Origin: Anaerolineae bacterium
Lineage (GTDB): Bacteria > Chloroflexota > Anaerolineae > 4572-78 > J111
Direction: 5' to 3'
Assembly (NCBI GenBank): GCA_020433835.1
Contig: JAGRBY010000309.1
Span: 1-8,415, forward strand
Length of the DNA: 8,415 bases
Shown here one piece after another: positions 1 to 6,544 of the stretch; within the stretch, counting starts at the first letter, position 1; each line of letters opens with the position of its first letter. The notes under the pieces were generated by a model. That model was not told the origin of the DNA. It saw nothing but the letters and a program-made list of their open reading frames with translations, and did no database searches. A program made the translations under genes and the position numbers.

Positions 1-758
1 CCGTTATCGAAGTTGCAAAGCTTTCGGATGAACAATTAGAGATATTACACGACTCCGAAAAAGGTAGCCAAACCGAGGTTGAATATCGCCTTGCTTGGGC
101 CAGAACCTATCTGAAAAAGTATGGTGTATTAGAAAATTCTAGCAGGGGCGTTTGGGCACTAACGCCTAAAGGTCGGCAACTTGATCAAGTTAATCCTCGT
201 GGGGTTAGGCGATTCGTCCAAAATCAAAGAAAGAAAGTTAAACCAACTGTAATCGAAGAAGATGAGTTGGTAAATGAGACTGACGCAGAAATTTCCTGGC
301 GTGATGAATTATTAACAACATTACTCAAAATGGAGCCATCTGCATTTGAGCGATTAGTACAAAGATTGTTGCGGGAATCAGGTTTTATACAAGTTGAAGT
401 CACAGGCAAAAGCGGAGACGGTGGTATTGATGGTAAGGGAATTATGCGGTTGGGCGGGTTGCTCAGTTTCCATGTTATCTTTCAGTGTAAGCGCTATCAA
501 GGTTCCGTTTCCGTTAGTCAAGTTCGCGACTTTCGAGGGGCAATGGTCGGTCGAGCGGATAAAGGATTATTAATTACTACAGGTAATTTTACCAAAGATG
601 CCGTTCGAGAAGCGACACGAGACGGTGCCCCGGCGATTGATTTAATTGATGGTGATTTGTTGTTGGATAAGTTGAAAGAATTAGGGTTGGGTATAAGAAC
701 CGAAAGAATTGAAGTGGAGAAAATAACCGTAGATGAAGAGTGGCTGTTGAGTATATAA
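1..758 (+). CDS. mrr: Mrr-family restriction endonuclease, 5'-truncated by window edge
   Basis: The reading frame is open from position 3 to the TAA at 756-758, giving 251 residues. A TTG exists at 267, but the frame upstream of it clearly encodes protein, so the real start lies left of the window. The part before about position 180 resembles the winged-helix Mrr N-terminal domain, with a core reading YRLAWARTYLKKYGVLE, then GVWALTPKG. The part from about 340 on is the Mrr catalytic domain (PD-(D/E)xK fold): FERLVQRLL, GDGGIDG with the catalytic Asp at 429-431, and FQCKRY with the QxK pair at 483-485 and 489-491. The family cleaves modified (often methylated) DNA and acts in the cytoplasm as a type IV-like defence enzyme. 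All core catalytic residues are present, so the visible part looks functional. Full-length relatives are roughly 300 residues, so about 50 N-terminal residues are probably missing. A toxin-antitoxin remnant follows, consistent with an accessory or defence locus. Confidence 0.9.
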   Translation, partial: VIEVAKLSDEQLEILHDSEKGSQTEVEYRLAWARTYLKKYGVLENSSRGVWALTPKGRQLDQVNPRGVRRFVQNQRKKVKPTVIEEDELVNETDAEISWRDELLTTLLKMEPSAFERLVQRLLRESGFIQVEVTGKSGDGGIDGKGIMRLGGLLSFHVIFQCKRYQGSVSVSQVRDFRGAMVGRADKGLLITTGNFTKDAVREATRDGAPAIDLIDGDLLLDKLKELGLGIRTERIEVEKITVDEEWLLSI

Positions 759-834
759 ATTGTTTGGTCTCGAAGGATAGCTGATCGCGATACAAAATGT
801 AAACTTATTTGATTTTTATGACATTACCGTTATC

Positions 835-863
835 CTTACTTCAAAAGTTATCTGCTCTATATT
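835..863 (+). promoter_or_regulatory. Weak candidate promoter ahead of the brnT-like locus
   Basis: A TATATT -10 candidate lies at 858-863. Seventeen bases upstream, CTTACT at 835-840 matches the -35 consensus at only three positions. Transcription would start near 870, shortly before the ATG at 887. The -10 is good and the -35 is poor, so this is tentative. Confidence 0.25.
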
Positions 864-868
864 CCTAA

Positions 869-1152
<284 letters not shown>

Positions 1153-1175
<23 letters not shown>

Positions 1176-1392
1176 AAAAAAACTGTCAGATGAGAATGAA
1201 ATAGATGCGCTGGAAACAGAGTATCATTTCGATTATACAAAAGCTCGTGCAAACCGTTTTGCGGCTAGAATGGAACGAGAAAGTATAATCGTAGTCCTAG
1301 ACCCGGATGTAGCCGAAGTGTTTAGAAATCCGGAGGCGGTGAATAAGGTTCTACGCGCCTTGATCGCCACAATGCCGACGATAAAAGAATGA
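1153..1392 (+). CDS. Putative antitoxin partner of the BrnT-like toxin
   Basis: This 79-residue acidic and basic protein carries a segment reading YTKARANRFAARM, then IIVVLDPDVAEVF and AVNKVLRALI. That layout resembles small proteins often encoded directly after brnT genes and treated as alternative, non-classical BrnA antitoxins. I see no enzyme motif or membrane segment. By position and family, it would bind and neutralise the toxin and possibly repress its own promoter. The start overlaps the end of the toxin frame: ATG 1153 lies 23 bases before the brnT stop. A second in-frame ATG at 1162 gives MSTTEKK. An AAGGA at 1146-1150 is too close to 1153 but about 11 bases from 1162, so 1162 may be the true start. 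The gene is intact although the toxin is broken, a state in which an antitoxin can persist harmlessly. The assignment rests mainly on context. Confidence 0.65.
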
Positions 1393-1455
1393 TTTCGGCG
1401 AGATACTCTGCAAAATGAAGCCTTTCCTCAAAAGGATAATAGTGAGCTTTGCCTT

Positions 1456-1484
1456 TTGACAAAAAGTTTTTGTTCGAATGTCAT
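1456..1484 (+). promoter_or_regulatory. Candidate sigma-70-type promoter for the cyclodeaminase-family gene
   Basis: A perfect TTGACA lies at 1456-1461. After a 17-base spacer, TGTCAT at 1479-1484 matches four of six -10 positions. It lies about 40 bases ahead of the next gene. A palindrome overlaps the -35 box and spacer. Confidence 0.4.
1459..1473. promoter_or_regulatory. 15-base palindrome overlapping the -35 region, possible operator
   Basis: The sequence ACAAAAAGTTTTTGT is a perfect palindrome around a central G. It shares its first three bases with the TTGACA box and runs into the promoter spacer. That is where a dimeric repressor would block RNA polymerase. No regulator gene is visible nearby, and AT-rich palindromes of this size can arise by chance. 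Confidence 0.25.
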
Positions 1485-1521
1485 TTTTGGCGCAAAATAG
1501 TGGATAAAACCTGCCTGGTCT

Positions 1522-2511
1522 ATGATTATACCAATGCCAAAAATGCCCACCATCATCCTCAACCAATCGCAAGTCAAACAACTGCTCAATCCGGTCGACG
1601 TCTTGGACCAACTGCGTGACGCCTTCCAAGCCTACTCCCGCGAGCGCACCATCCCGGCCGGACGATTTCCCGTTCAACTGCCGGGGCCGGGCAGCGGGAT
1701 GCTTCTGGCTCCCGGTTTGGTGACCGGTATCCCCGCTTACAGCGTCAAAGTCCACGCCAAATTTCCCGACCAAAAGCCGGCCATTCGCGGCGTGCTGCTG
1801 CTGCACAATTTGGCTACCGGCGAACTGCTGGCGATTATGGACTCCGCCTACATCACCGCCGTCCGAACCGGCCTGGCCGCCGCCTTAGCCACCGATGTTC
1901 TGGCTCGACATGAGGCGGAAACCATCGCCATTATCGGGGCCGGAGTGCAGGGACAGTATCAACTGCGCTATCTGTCGCTGCTGCGAGAGTTGCAGCACGT
2001 AACGGTCTTCGATACATCGGCGCAGAATGCGGCCACCTTTCAAGACAGTATGTCAACAGAGTTGGAGCTGCCTATCACCACCTGTGCCGATGTTGGCGAA
2101 GCAGTGCGAGACGCCGATATTATTTTGACCGCAACGTGGGCTACGGAACCCTTCTTGACGCTGGATATGCTTAAACCTGGCGTCCACATCACCACTTTGG
2201 GAGCCGACCAGCCCGGTAAGTGTGAAATTAGTCGGGAGGTTATTGAGGCCGCTTTGTTTGTCTGTGATGATCGCGACTTAACGGTGCAGATGGGCGTGTT
2301 AGCCGGATTGGGACTTGATGCGAATGCCATCGATGCCGAGCTTGGCGATGTCTTGGCCCACGTTCATCCGGGGCGAACGCAAGACTCGCAGATAACGGTG
2401 TATGGCAGCGTCGGGCTGGCCTTTCAAGATTTGGTCACCGGCTGGCACATCTATCAAGCCGCCCGTCAGGCCCACATGGGCTTGGATGTGGATTTCTTAG
2501 ATGCTGTTTGA
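1522..2511 (+). CDS. Ornithine cyclodeaminase/mu-crystallin family NAD(P)-dependent enzyme
   Basis: This 329-residue cytoplasmic protein has the family's full length (about 310-350). Residues to about 120 and the C-terminus form the substrate and dimer domain, with a Rossmann fold between. Visible landmarks are the active-site Lys76 in YSVKVHAKFP, Arg115 in ITAVRTGLAAALAT, the dinucleotide loop GAGVQG at 139-144 with an acidic Asp164 after the second strand (favouring NAD), and Asp229 in GADQPGK, equivalent to the catalytic Asp of ornithine cyclodeaminase. The family includes ornithine cyclodeaminase, alanine dehydrogenase, and pyrroline- or piperideine-2-carboxylate reductases, and motifs alone do not separate them. 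Candidate starts are ATG 1522, 1534 and 1543. None has a clear ribosome site. The one at 1543 (MPTIILNQSQV) best fits the usual family start. A VOC protein and an M24 hydrolase follow on the same strand, suggesting a shared catabolic pathway. Confidence 0.9.
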   Translation: MIIPMPKMPTIILNQSQVKQLLNPVDVLDQLRDAFQAYSRERTIPAGRFPVQLPGPGSGMLLAPGLVTGIPAYSVKVHAKFPDQKPAIRGVLLLHNLATGELLAIMDSAYITAVRTGLAAALATDVLARHEAETIAIIGAGVQGQYQLRYLSLLRELQHVTVFDTSAQNAATFQDSMSTELELPITTCADVGEAVRDADIILTATWATEPFLTLDMLKPGVHITTLGADQPGKCEISREVIEAALFVCDDRDLTVQMGVLAGLGLDANAIDAELGDVLAHVHPGRTQDSQITVYGSVGLAFQDLVTGWHIYQAARQAHMGLDVDFLDAV

Positions 2512-2532
2512 AAAGTCAGCGTTTACAGAGTT

Positions 2533-2613
2533 GTCCACAGATTTACACAGATATTCATTGATTTTTATCACACCTTTGCTATTATCTGTGATAATCTGTG
2601 TCCATCTGTGGAC
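2533..2613. repeat. Imperfect inverted repeat of ATCTGTG words, REP/MITE-like hairpin
   Basis: Three paired blocks form a long hairpin: 2533-2542 with 2604-2613 (GTCCACAGAT and its complement), 2545-2552 with 2594-2601 (ACACAGAT), and 2566-2572 with 2587-2593 (TATCACA). They are separated by a symmetric two-base internal loop and a 13-base left bulge, and the terminal loop is 14 bases. This makes 25 base pairs in total between two co-directional genes. There is no T-run after the stem, so a simple terminator is unlikely. The direct reiteration of CTGTG within the right arm looks like dispersed intergenic repeats known in several bacterial lineages. Copy number cannot be judged from one window. 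Confidence 0.65.
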
Positions 2614-2653
2614 CATTTAAAGCTTTTCTTAGCTTAAATTTCAGGACGAAGGC

Positions 2654-3046
2654 ATGAAAATTGAGCACGTGGCCGTCTGGGCCAACGATATCGAGCAGCT
2701 TAAAGCGTTTTATGAAACCTACTTCGAGGCCCAGGCGAATGCCAAATACACCAACGAGCGCAATCGGTATCAATCCTACTTTTTGACGTTTTCCTCCGGT
2801 GCGCGGTTGGAGCTGATGCAGCGCCCGGATATCGAGACACTACAGCGAGAAAATCCCGCACAAGAGTTTATGGGCTATGCCCACCTGGCGATGTCAGTCG
2901 GCTCCGAAGCGGCAGTCGATGCACTCACCCGGCGGTTAGTGAGCGACGGCTACCAGCGCCTCAGCGGCCCGCGCCGCACGGGTGATGGTTACTACGAAAG
3001 TGTGGTGCTGGACCCGGAAGGCAATCGCATCGAGATAACGGTTTAA
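2654..3046 (+). CDS. VOC-superfamily (glyoxalase-fold) metalloprotein
   Basis: This 130-residue protein has two beta-alpha-beta-beta-beta modules, the single-domain size of the vicinal oxygen chelate superfamily. The expected metal ligands are all visible: His5 (IEHVAVW), Glu53 (ARLELM), His77 (YAHLAMS) and Glu127 (NRIEITV), a 2-His/2-Glu site as in glyoxalase I and methylmalonyl-CoA epimerase. The C-terminal LDPEGNRIEI is a superfamily hallmark. Members isomerise, lyse or epimerise small metabolites, or sequester antibiotics, and this one cannot be assigned a substrate. The intact metal site argues for an enzyme rather than a binding protein. The start is well supported by AGGA at 2643-2646, seven bases ahead of ATG. 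It lies between the cyclodeaminase-family and M24 genes, 74 bases before the latter, so it probably works in the same pathway. Confidence 0.88.
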   Translation: MKIEHVAVWANDIEQLKAFYETYFEAQANAKYTNERNRYQSYFLTFSSGARLELMQRPDIETLQRENPAQEFMGYAHLAMSVGSEAAVDALTRRLVSDGYQRLSGPRRTGDGYYESVVLDPEGNRIEITV

Positions 3047-3120
3047 AGGCGTGGCTTTTTAGCGCTGAACACAAAGATCAGTTCCTTGTTGACGCTTATT
3101 TCAAAAAATGAGAGCATGGT

Positions 3121-4335
3121 ATGGATAATCAGCAGGATTTAAATGGATATTCCGGCGGCTCACCACGTGCTATGCCTCCCCGTGGATTTCCCGTAAGCGA
3201 ATTCGAAAATCGCCTTAGCCGCGCCCAACGCTTGATGCACGAGCAAGGGCTTGCGGCACTGCTACTTACTACGGAACCGGAGATTCGCTACTTTTCGGGC
3301 TTTCTGACCCAGTTCTGGCAAAGCCCAACCCGGCCCTGGTTTATGGTGGTTCCTTTTTGGGGCAAGCCGATTGCCGTTATCCCCGAAATCGGTACGGCGA
3401 CAATGGCCGCTACCTGGATCGACGATATTCGCACCTGGCCGTCGCCTGCGCCTGATGACGATGGGATTTCGCTGCTGGCCTGGACGCTGCTCGAAGTGGC
3501 GGGCCGCACCGGCCGTGTTGGTCTGCCGATGGGGCCGGAAACGCATCTCCGTATGCCGCTGGCCGATTTTGAGGCTCTCCGCGCCAAAATTGGCGGCATC
3601 GAGTTTGTGGATGTAACGTCCATCATTCAGAGGCTGCGTCTCGTGAAGTCGGAGGCCGAAATCGCCAAGATAGCGGCTATTTGTGCTATCGCGTCCGATG
3701 CCTTCGAGGCCCTGCCGCACTTAATCGCTCCGGGCGATACGGAGGAATCGGTCTTCCGTACGTTCAAAATCGAACTCCTACGCTGTGGAGCCGATGATGT
3801 GCCTTATCTGGTCGGTGGAGCCGGTTCTGGTGGCTATGGCGATATTATTTCGCCCCCATCGCGTCGACCGTTGCAATCAGGCGATGTGTTAATGCTCGAT
3901 ACCGGCTCCGTTTTCGACGGCTACTTCTGCGATTTTGATCGTAACTTTGGCATCGACACGGTTGATGATGCTACACGACGGGCTTATGAGACCCTTCATC
4001 GAGCCACGGAGGCCGGTTTGCAAGCTGCCCGTCCCGGCGCAACCTGTGCCGATCTCTTTGCCAGCATGGGGCGTGAACTGTCGAATAATGATGAGTCCGG
4101 CACGACGACCGGTCGATTGGGGCACGGCATCGGCATGCAGCTTACGGAATGGCCCTCGCATACGGCGTTCGATCAGACGGTGCTGCAACCCGGCATGGTG
4201 CTCACCCTCGAACCGGGGTTGAACGTTGGGGCGGGCCGGATGATGGTTCACGAGGAAAATATCGTCATTCGCGATGGCGAGGCCGAACTCCTGACCCGGC
4301 GCGCTCCGGCGGAATTGCCTGTGGTAGGAGATTAA
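3121..4335 (+). CDS. M24-family metallohydrolase (aminopeptidase P/creatinase-like)
   Basis: This 404-residue protein has two domains: a creatinase N-terminal domain (about 25-160) and a pita-bread M24 domain (about 170-395). All five dinuclear-metal ligands are present: Asp260 and Asp271 (LDTGS to CDFDRN), His335 (GRLGHGIGM), Glu364 (LTLEPGL) and Glu378 (VHEENIVI). Asp260-x10-Asp271 has the same spacing as in E. coli aminopeptidase P. The family hydrolyses Xaa-Pro peptides, but close relatives act on creatine, ectoine or other amides, and full ligand retention does not discriminate among them. There is no signal peptide, so it is cytoplasmic. Nearby OCD- and VOC-family enzymes favour a small-molecule catabolic role over general peptide turnover. 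A comparable OCD-like plus M24 pairing is known in ectoine degradation (EutC and EutD/DoeA), but I cannot confirm that here. The ribosome site before ATG 3121 is weak (GAG at about 3110-3112). Confidence 0.88.
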   Translation: MDNQQDLNGYSGGSPRAMPPRGFPVSEFENRLSRAQRLMHEQGLAALLLTTEPEIRYFSGFLTQFWQSPTRPWFMVVPFWGKPIAVIPEIGTATMAATWIDDIRTWPSPAPDDDGISLLAWTLLEVAGRTGRVGLPMGPETHLRMPLADFEALRAKIGGIEFVDVTSIIQRLRLVKSEAEIAKIAAICAIASDAFEALPHLIAPGDTEESVFRTFKIELLRCGADDVPYLVGGAGSGGYGDIISPPSRRPLQSGDVLMLDTGSVFDGYFCDFDRNFGIDTVDDATRRAYETLHRATEAGLQAARPGATCADLFASMGRELSNNDESGTTTGRLGHGIGMQLTEWPSHTAFDQTVLQPGMVLTLEPGLNVGAGRMMVHEENIVIRDGEAELLTRRAPAELPVVGD

Positions 4336-4337
4336 GC

Positions 4338-4386
4338 GATAAGGAGATAGGGAGATTTCTCATGTCAATCTCTTTATCTCTCTATC
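4338..4386. terminator. Stem-loop between converging genes, possible bidirectional terminator
   Basis: Positions 4338-4357 can pair with 4367-4386 across a nine-base loop. The 20-position stem has one mismatch and three G-U pairs when read from the plus strand. The left arm is purine-rich and the right arm is pyrimidine-rich. It sits just after the M24 stop (4335) and just before the 3' end of the opposing membrane operon (4409), where both transcripts need to end. A short T-run (ATTTTTA at about 4396) follows on the plus strand only at a distance, and the minus strand has none. Intrinsic termination is therefore plausible but not typical. Confidence 0.45.
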
Positions 4387-4408
4387 TTACGCTTCATTTT
4401 TATGAAAG

Positions 4409-5842
4409 TTATTGAATAAGCAGCGGAACGCGCAGAGCAGTCTCGCGTAGAGGATCGATAAGAAGGGCGGGGTACAGTCCGGCCAAGATACAAATTAGGG
4501 TCAGTATCACAATAATAATGAGCAGAAAACGCGGTTCTTGAGCATCCTGTACCATGGTTTTTACGTAAGAATCATCGTCAGAGTCGGCATCGAGCAAGGC
4601 CCAAAGCCCCCGCAGATAGCCCACCGCCACGCCGATGCCACCTAACACTAAAAAGAGCACAAACGAGGGATCCTGCTCCGCAACCGCGCGTAGAAGCTGC
4701 CAATAAGGAGCAAAGCCGGCGGTAAAGGGCGCACCGGCCAGAGTTACCCCGCCAACGATGATACCGGCTGAGGCAAACGGCATCTTCCGGATCATCCCCC
4801 TAATATAAGAAAAGCCGTCGCTTACGACTTGTAGATACAATGTCGAGGTGCTGACGGCGATAAGCACCAGCGCCAAAGTTCTAACCGCCAGATTGACCAA
4901 CACCGTCAGGACGACCGCCTGGCCGCCTACACCCAACAGCGCCAACGTGCAGCCGATATTATAGAGCGCGGCAAAGCCCATAAGCTCGCTAAAGCCGCGC
5001 TGCATACTGGCCCACATTCCGCCGACAAATGCCGTCGCCACCCCGGCGATGACGATGGCCTCTATTAAAAAGCTGGAGTCGGTTAGCCATGGCAAATCGA
5101 CAAACAAATTGACCAGCGTGGAAAAGACCACCACCGGAAAAGTAATAAGCACAAAGGCCGCCGTAATGGGAGACGAATCGGTGGCGGTACTGGTCAACCA
5201 GCCATGGAAAGGCACAACCGCCAGCCACAGCGCAAAACCAACCCCCACAAACATGGCGGTCTGATCGATTTCCTCTAGCGTAACAACGCCACCGCTCAAT
5301 TGGTAGACATCAATGCGCCAGGCGGCCAGAAGAAAAATCGGGGTAGCTAACGAAATCAGCGTCAAAAAGCGCAAAGCAGCTCGCGTTGACTCCAGCCGTT
5401 GGGTTTGGATGACAAAAACCATCAAAATAGCGGCCAGCTCGATGAAGATAGCCGTAATGCCCAAATGCCGCGATAGACTGGCGGCCACAAACATCCCTAA
5501 AATAATCAGAGCAGCGGGATAAAATACCCGTCCTTCTTGGCCGGTAACTTTCCCTAAATAGGCAACACGGTTCTCTTGCGCCACCGACAAGAGTGTGAGC
5601 GTGAGATATAAAATTGACGTAGCGGAGAACAACATCGTCAGCGTGGTTTGCGAGAGCGGATCGAAGGCGATGGGCCGGCCCAGCAGGTTAAGAACCACCC
5701 CCGTCGGCAAATTCACCGCAATCCAGGCCGAGAGGAAGGTGATTAGCGCCGCGACTATAGCCCCCACACCTACTCGGCGCAGCAAATAGACAATCGGCGC
5801 AATGCCGACAGGCAGGGCAATCAACCATAAAGCCGGCGGCAT
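4409..5842 (-). CDS. NuoN/NuoM-like complex I antiporter homologue with replaced proton-path lysines
   Basis: This 477-residue, highly hydrophobic protein has about 13-14 membrane helices and is a member of the proton-conducting transporter family shared by NADH dehydrogenase (NuoL/M/N), Mrp antiporters and energy-converting hydrogenases. Landmarks are FDPLS at 60-64, Glu135 in helix 5 (IFIELAAIL, the conserved proton-path Glu), VVPFHGWL at 209-216 and LAGAPFTAGF at 368-377. By hand alignment to NuoN, the three essential lysines appear replaced by aromatic residues: helix-7 Lys by Trp206 (five residues before PFH), helix-8 Lys by Phe235, and helix-12 Lys by Tyr380 (GFAPY). This argues against ordinary proton pumping by this subunit. 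The start ATG overlaps the upstream gene's TGA by one base, and a GGAGG/GAGG ribosome site lies within that gene's end, so translation is coupled. It is the last gene of a three-gene operon, and only the membrane location is confident. Confidence 0.82.
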   Translation of the reverse strand: MPPALWLIALPVGIAPIVYLLRRVGVGAIVAALITFLSAWIAVNLPTGVVLNLLGRPIAFDPLSQTTLTMLFSATSILYLTLTLLSVAQENRVAYLGKVTGQEGRVFYPAALIILGMFVAASLSRHLGITAIFIELAAILMVFVIQTQRLESTRAALRFLTLISLATPIFLLAAWRIDVYQLSGGVVTLEEIDQTAMFVGVGFALWLAVVPFHGWLTSTATDSSPITAAFVLITFPVVVFSTLVNLFVDLPWLTDSSFLIEAIVIAGVATAFVGGMWASMQRGFSELMGFAALYNIGCTLALLGVGGQAVVLTVLVNLAVRTLALVLIAVSTSTLYLQVVSDGFSYIRGMIRKMPFASAGIIVGGVTLAGAPFTAGFAPYWQLLRAVAEQDPSFVLFLVLGGIGVAVGYLRGLWALLDADSDDDSYVKTMVQDAQEPRFLLIIIVILTLICILAGLYPALLIDPLRETALRVPLLIQ

Positions 5843-6540
5843 CAGACCTCTTCCTCCAAGCCGGTGCCTTTGACCACAGTCAGATAACCCACGGCCAGCG
5901 CGATCAGCAAGTTAACCGATCCCCAGAGGCCGGTTAACAGCAGGCTGCTTTCTAAAGTCGCATAAAACAGATCGAACCCGAGTAGAACCGTAAACAGGCC
6001 ATGCCCGGCCTTTAAGGGATCTTCGGTGATAACTAAGGTGACCAGACCGGCGATAACCAACCAATAGACAGCGGTTGTAACACTGCTGGCCAGGCCGGGT
6101 AGGGGGAAACTGCTGCTGACGGTTAGGGTGACTAAAATCATAATCAACCCAACAAAAATCCGAAAAACCAATCCGGTGGGGGTCGAGCTATATTGGCCGG
6201 TTAAGGCGCTCATACCGTCAGATAATCTGCGCCATTGGGTGAAACTAAACGAGCTTGCTCCGATAAGGCTCGATGACGCTCTCCCGGAAATTTGGCGAGC
6301 CGACAAAAACAATATAGGACAGATAAACGCCCCAATCAAAACCTTCAAAACCGCAATATCCGGCCGTACCAATCGTAACAGCATAATGCCAACCAGTATA
6401 TATTGGGCCAGAAGCGACATAATGAGAACCCGCCAGTCTTTTGATAACAAGATCGTGGTCGCTGTGATAAAAAGGCCCAAAAGCGCGGTTTCGGACGTAA
6501 CAAATTTAAGTTGATTTAAAAGTTCCGGCAAAGATAGCAT
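5842..6540 (-). CDS. Small membrane protein combining MbhD/MrpB-like and NuoK/MrpC-like regions
   Basis: This 232-residue membrane protein has about six or seven helices. Helices two and three, around residues 39-82, resemble MbhD/DUF4040 (the region of MrpA/MrpB-type subunits) and include VRPDIAVLKVLIGA, similar to the family's PDVAxTE signature but with Lys where Glu is usual. After a polar, Ser-rich loop (about 83-120) come two more helices and then HGLFTVLLGFDLFYATLE, then a further helix. This part resembles NuoK/MrpC, with a membrane-embedded Glu. In complex I, Mrp and energy-converting hydrogenases such small subunits form the channel and joint next to the large antiporter subunits. 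Here both kinds seem to be joined in one chain. The gene starts four bases after the NuoL-like stop with no clear ribosome site, suggesting reinitiation. It ends overlapping the next gene. The membrane nature is certain, and the family assignment is by eye. Confidence 0.6.
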   Translation of the reverse strand: MLSLPELLNQLKFVTSETALLGLFITATTILLSKDWRVLIMSLLAQYILVGIMLLRLVRPDIAVLKVLIGAFICPILFLSARQISGRASSSLIGASSFSFTQWRRLSDGMSALTGQYSSTPTGLVFRIFVGLIMILVTLTVSSSFPLPGLASSVTTAVYWLVIAGLVTLVITEDPLKAGHGLFTVLLGFDLFYATLESSLLLTGLWGSVNLLIALAVGYLTVVKGTGLEEEV

Positions 6541-6544
6541 GGTG

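Noticed and set aside
1421..1435. Small hairpin CCTTT/AAAGG after the antitoxin gene as a terminator
   Set aside because: The stem is only five pairs with three A-T pairs and is not followed by a T-run, so it is indistinguishable from chance.
1351..1806. Minus-strand frame of 151 codons across the brnA end and cyclodeaminase-family start
   Set aside because: It is antisense to two well-supported genes and an intergenic region, and its translation shows no recognisable fold or motif.
2582..2773. Minus-strand frame of 63 codons over the hairpin and VOC gene start
   Set aside because: It runs through an inverted repeat and antisense to a gene with a good ribosome site and intact metal ligands.
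3047..3120. Gap between the VOC and M24 genes searched for promoter or terminator
   Set aside because: A TTGACG-like word at about 3088-3093 has no matching -10, and no convincing stem forms, so read-through from upstream seems likeliest.
3262..4251. Several long alternative frames on both strands inside the M24 gene
   Set aside because: They are shadow frames of a GC-rich coding region whose own frame carries every M24 metal ligand. The shadows are rich in Arg and Pro without motifs.
3121..4335. Identification of the M24 protein as the DMSP lyase DddP
   Set aside because: DddP relatives carry a DxD-type metal site, but here the first ligand sits in LDTGS, as in aminopeptidase P and creatinase-like proteins, and the N-terminal region does not resemble DddP as I recall it.
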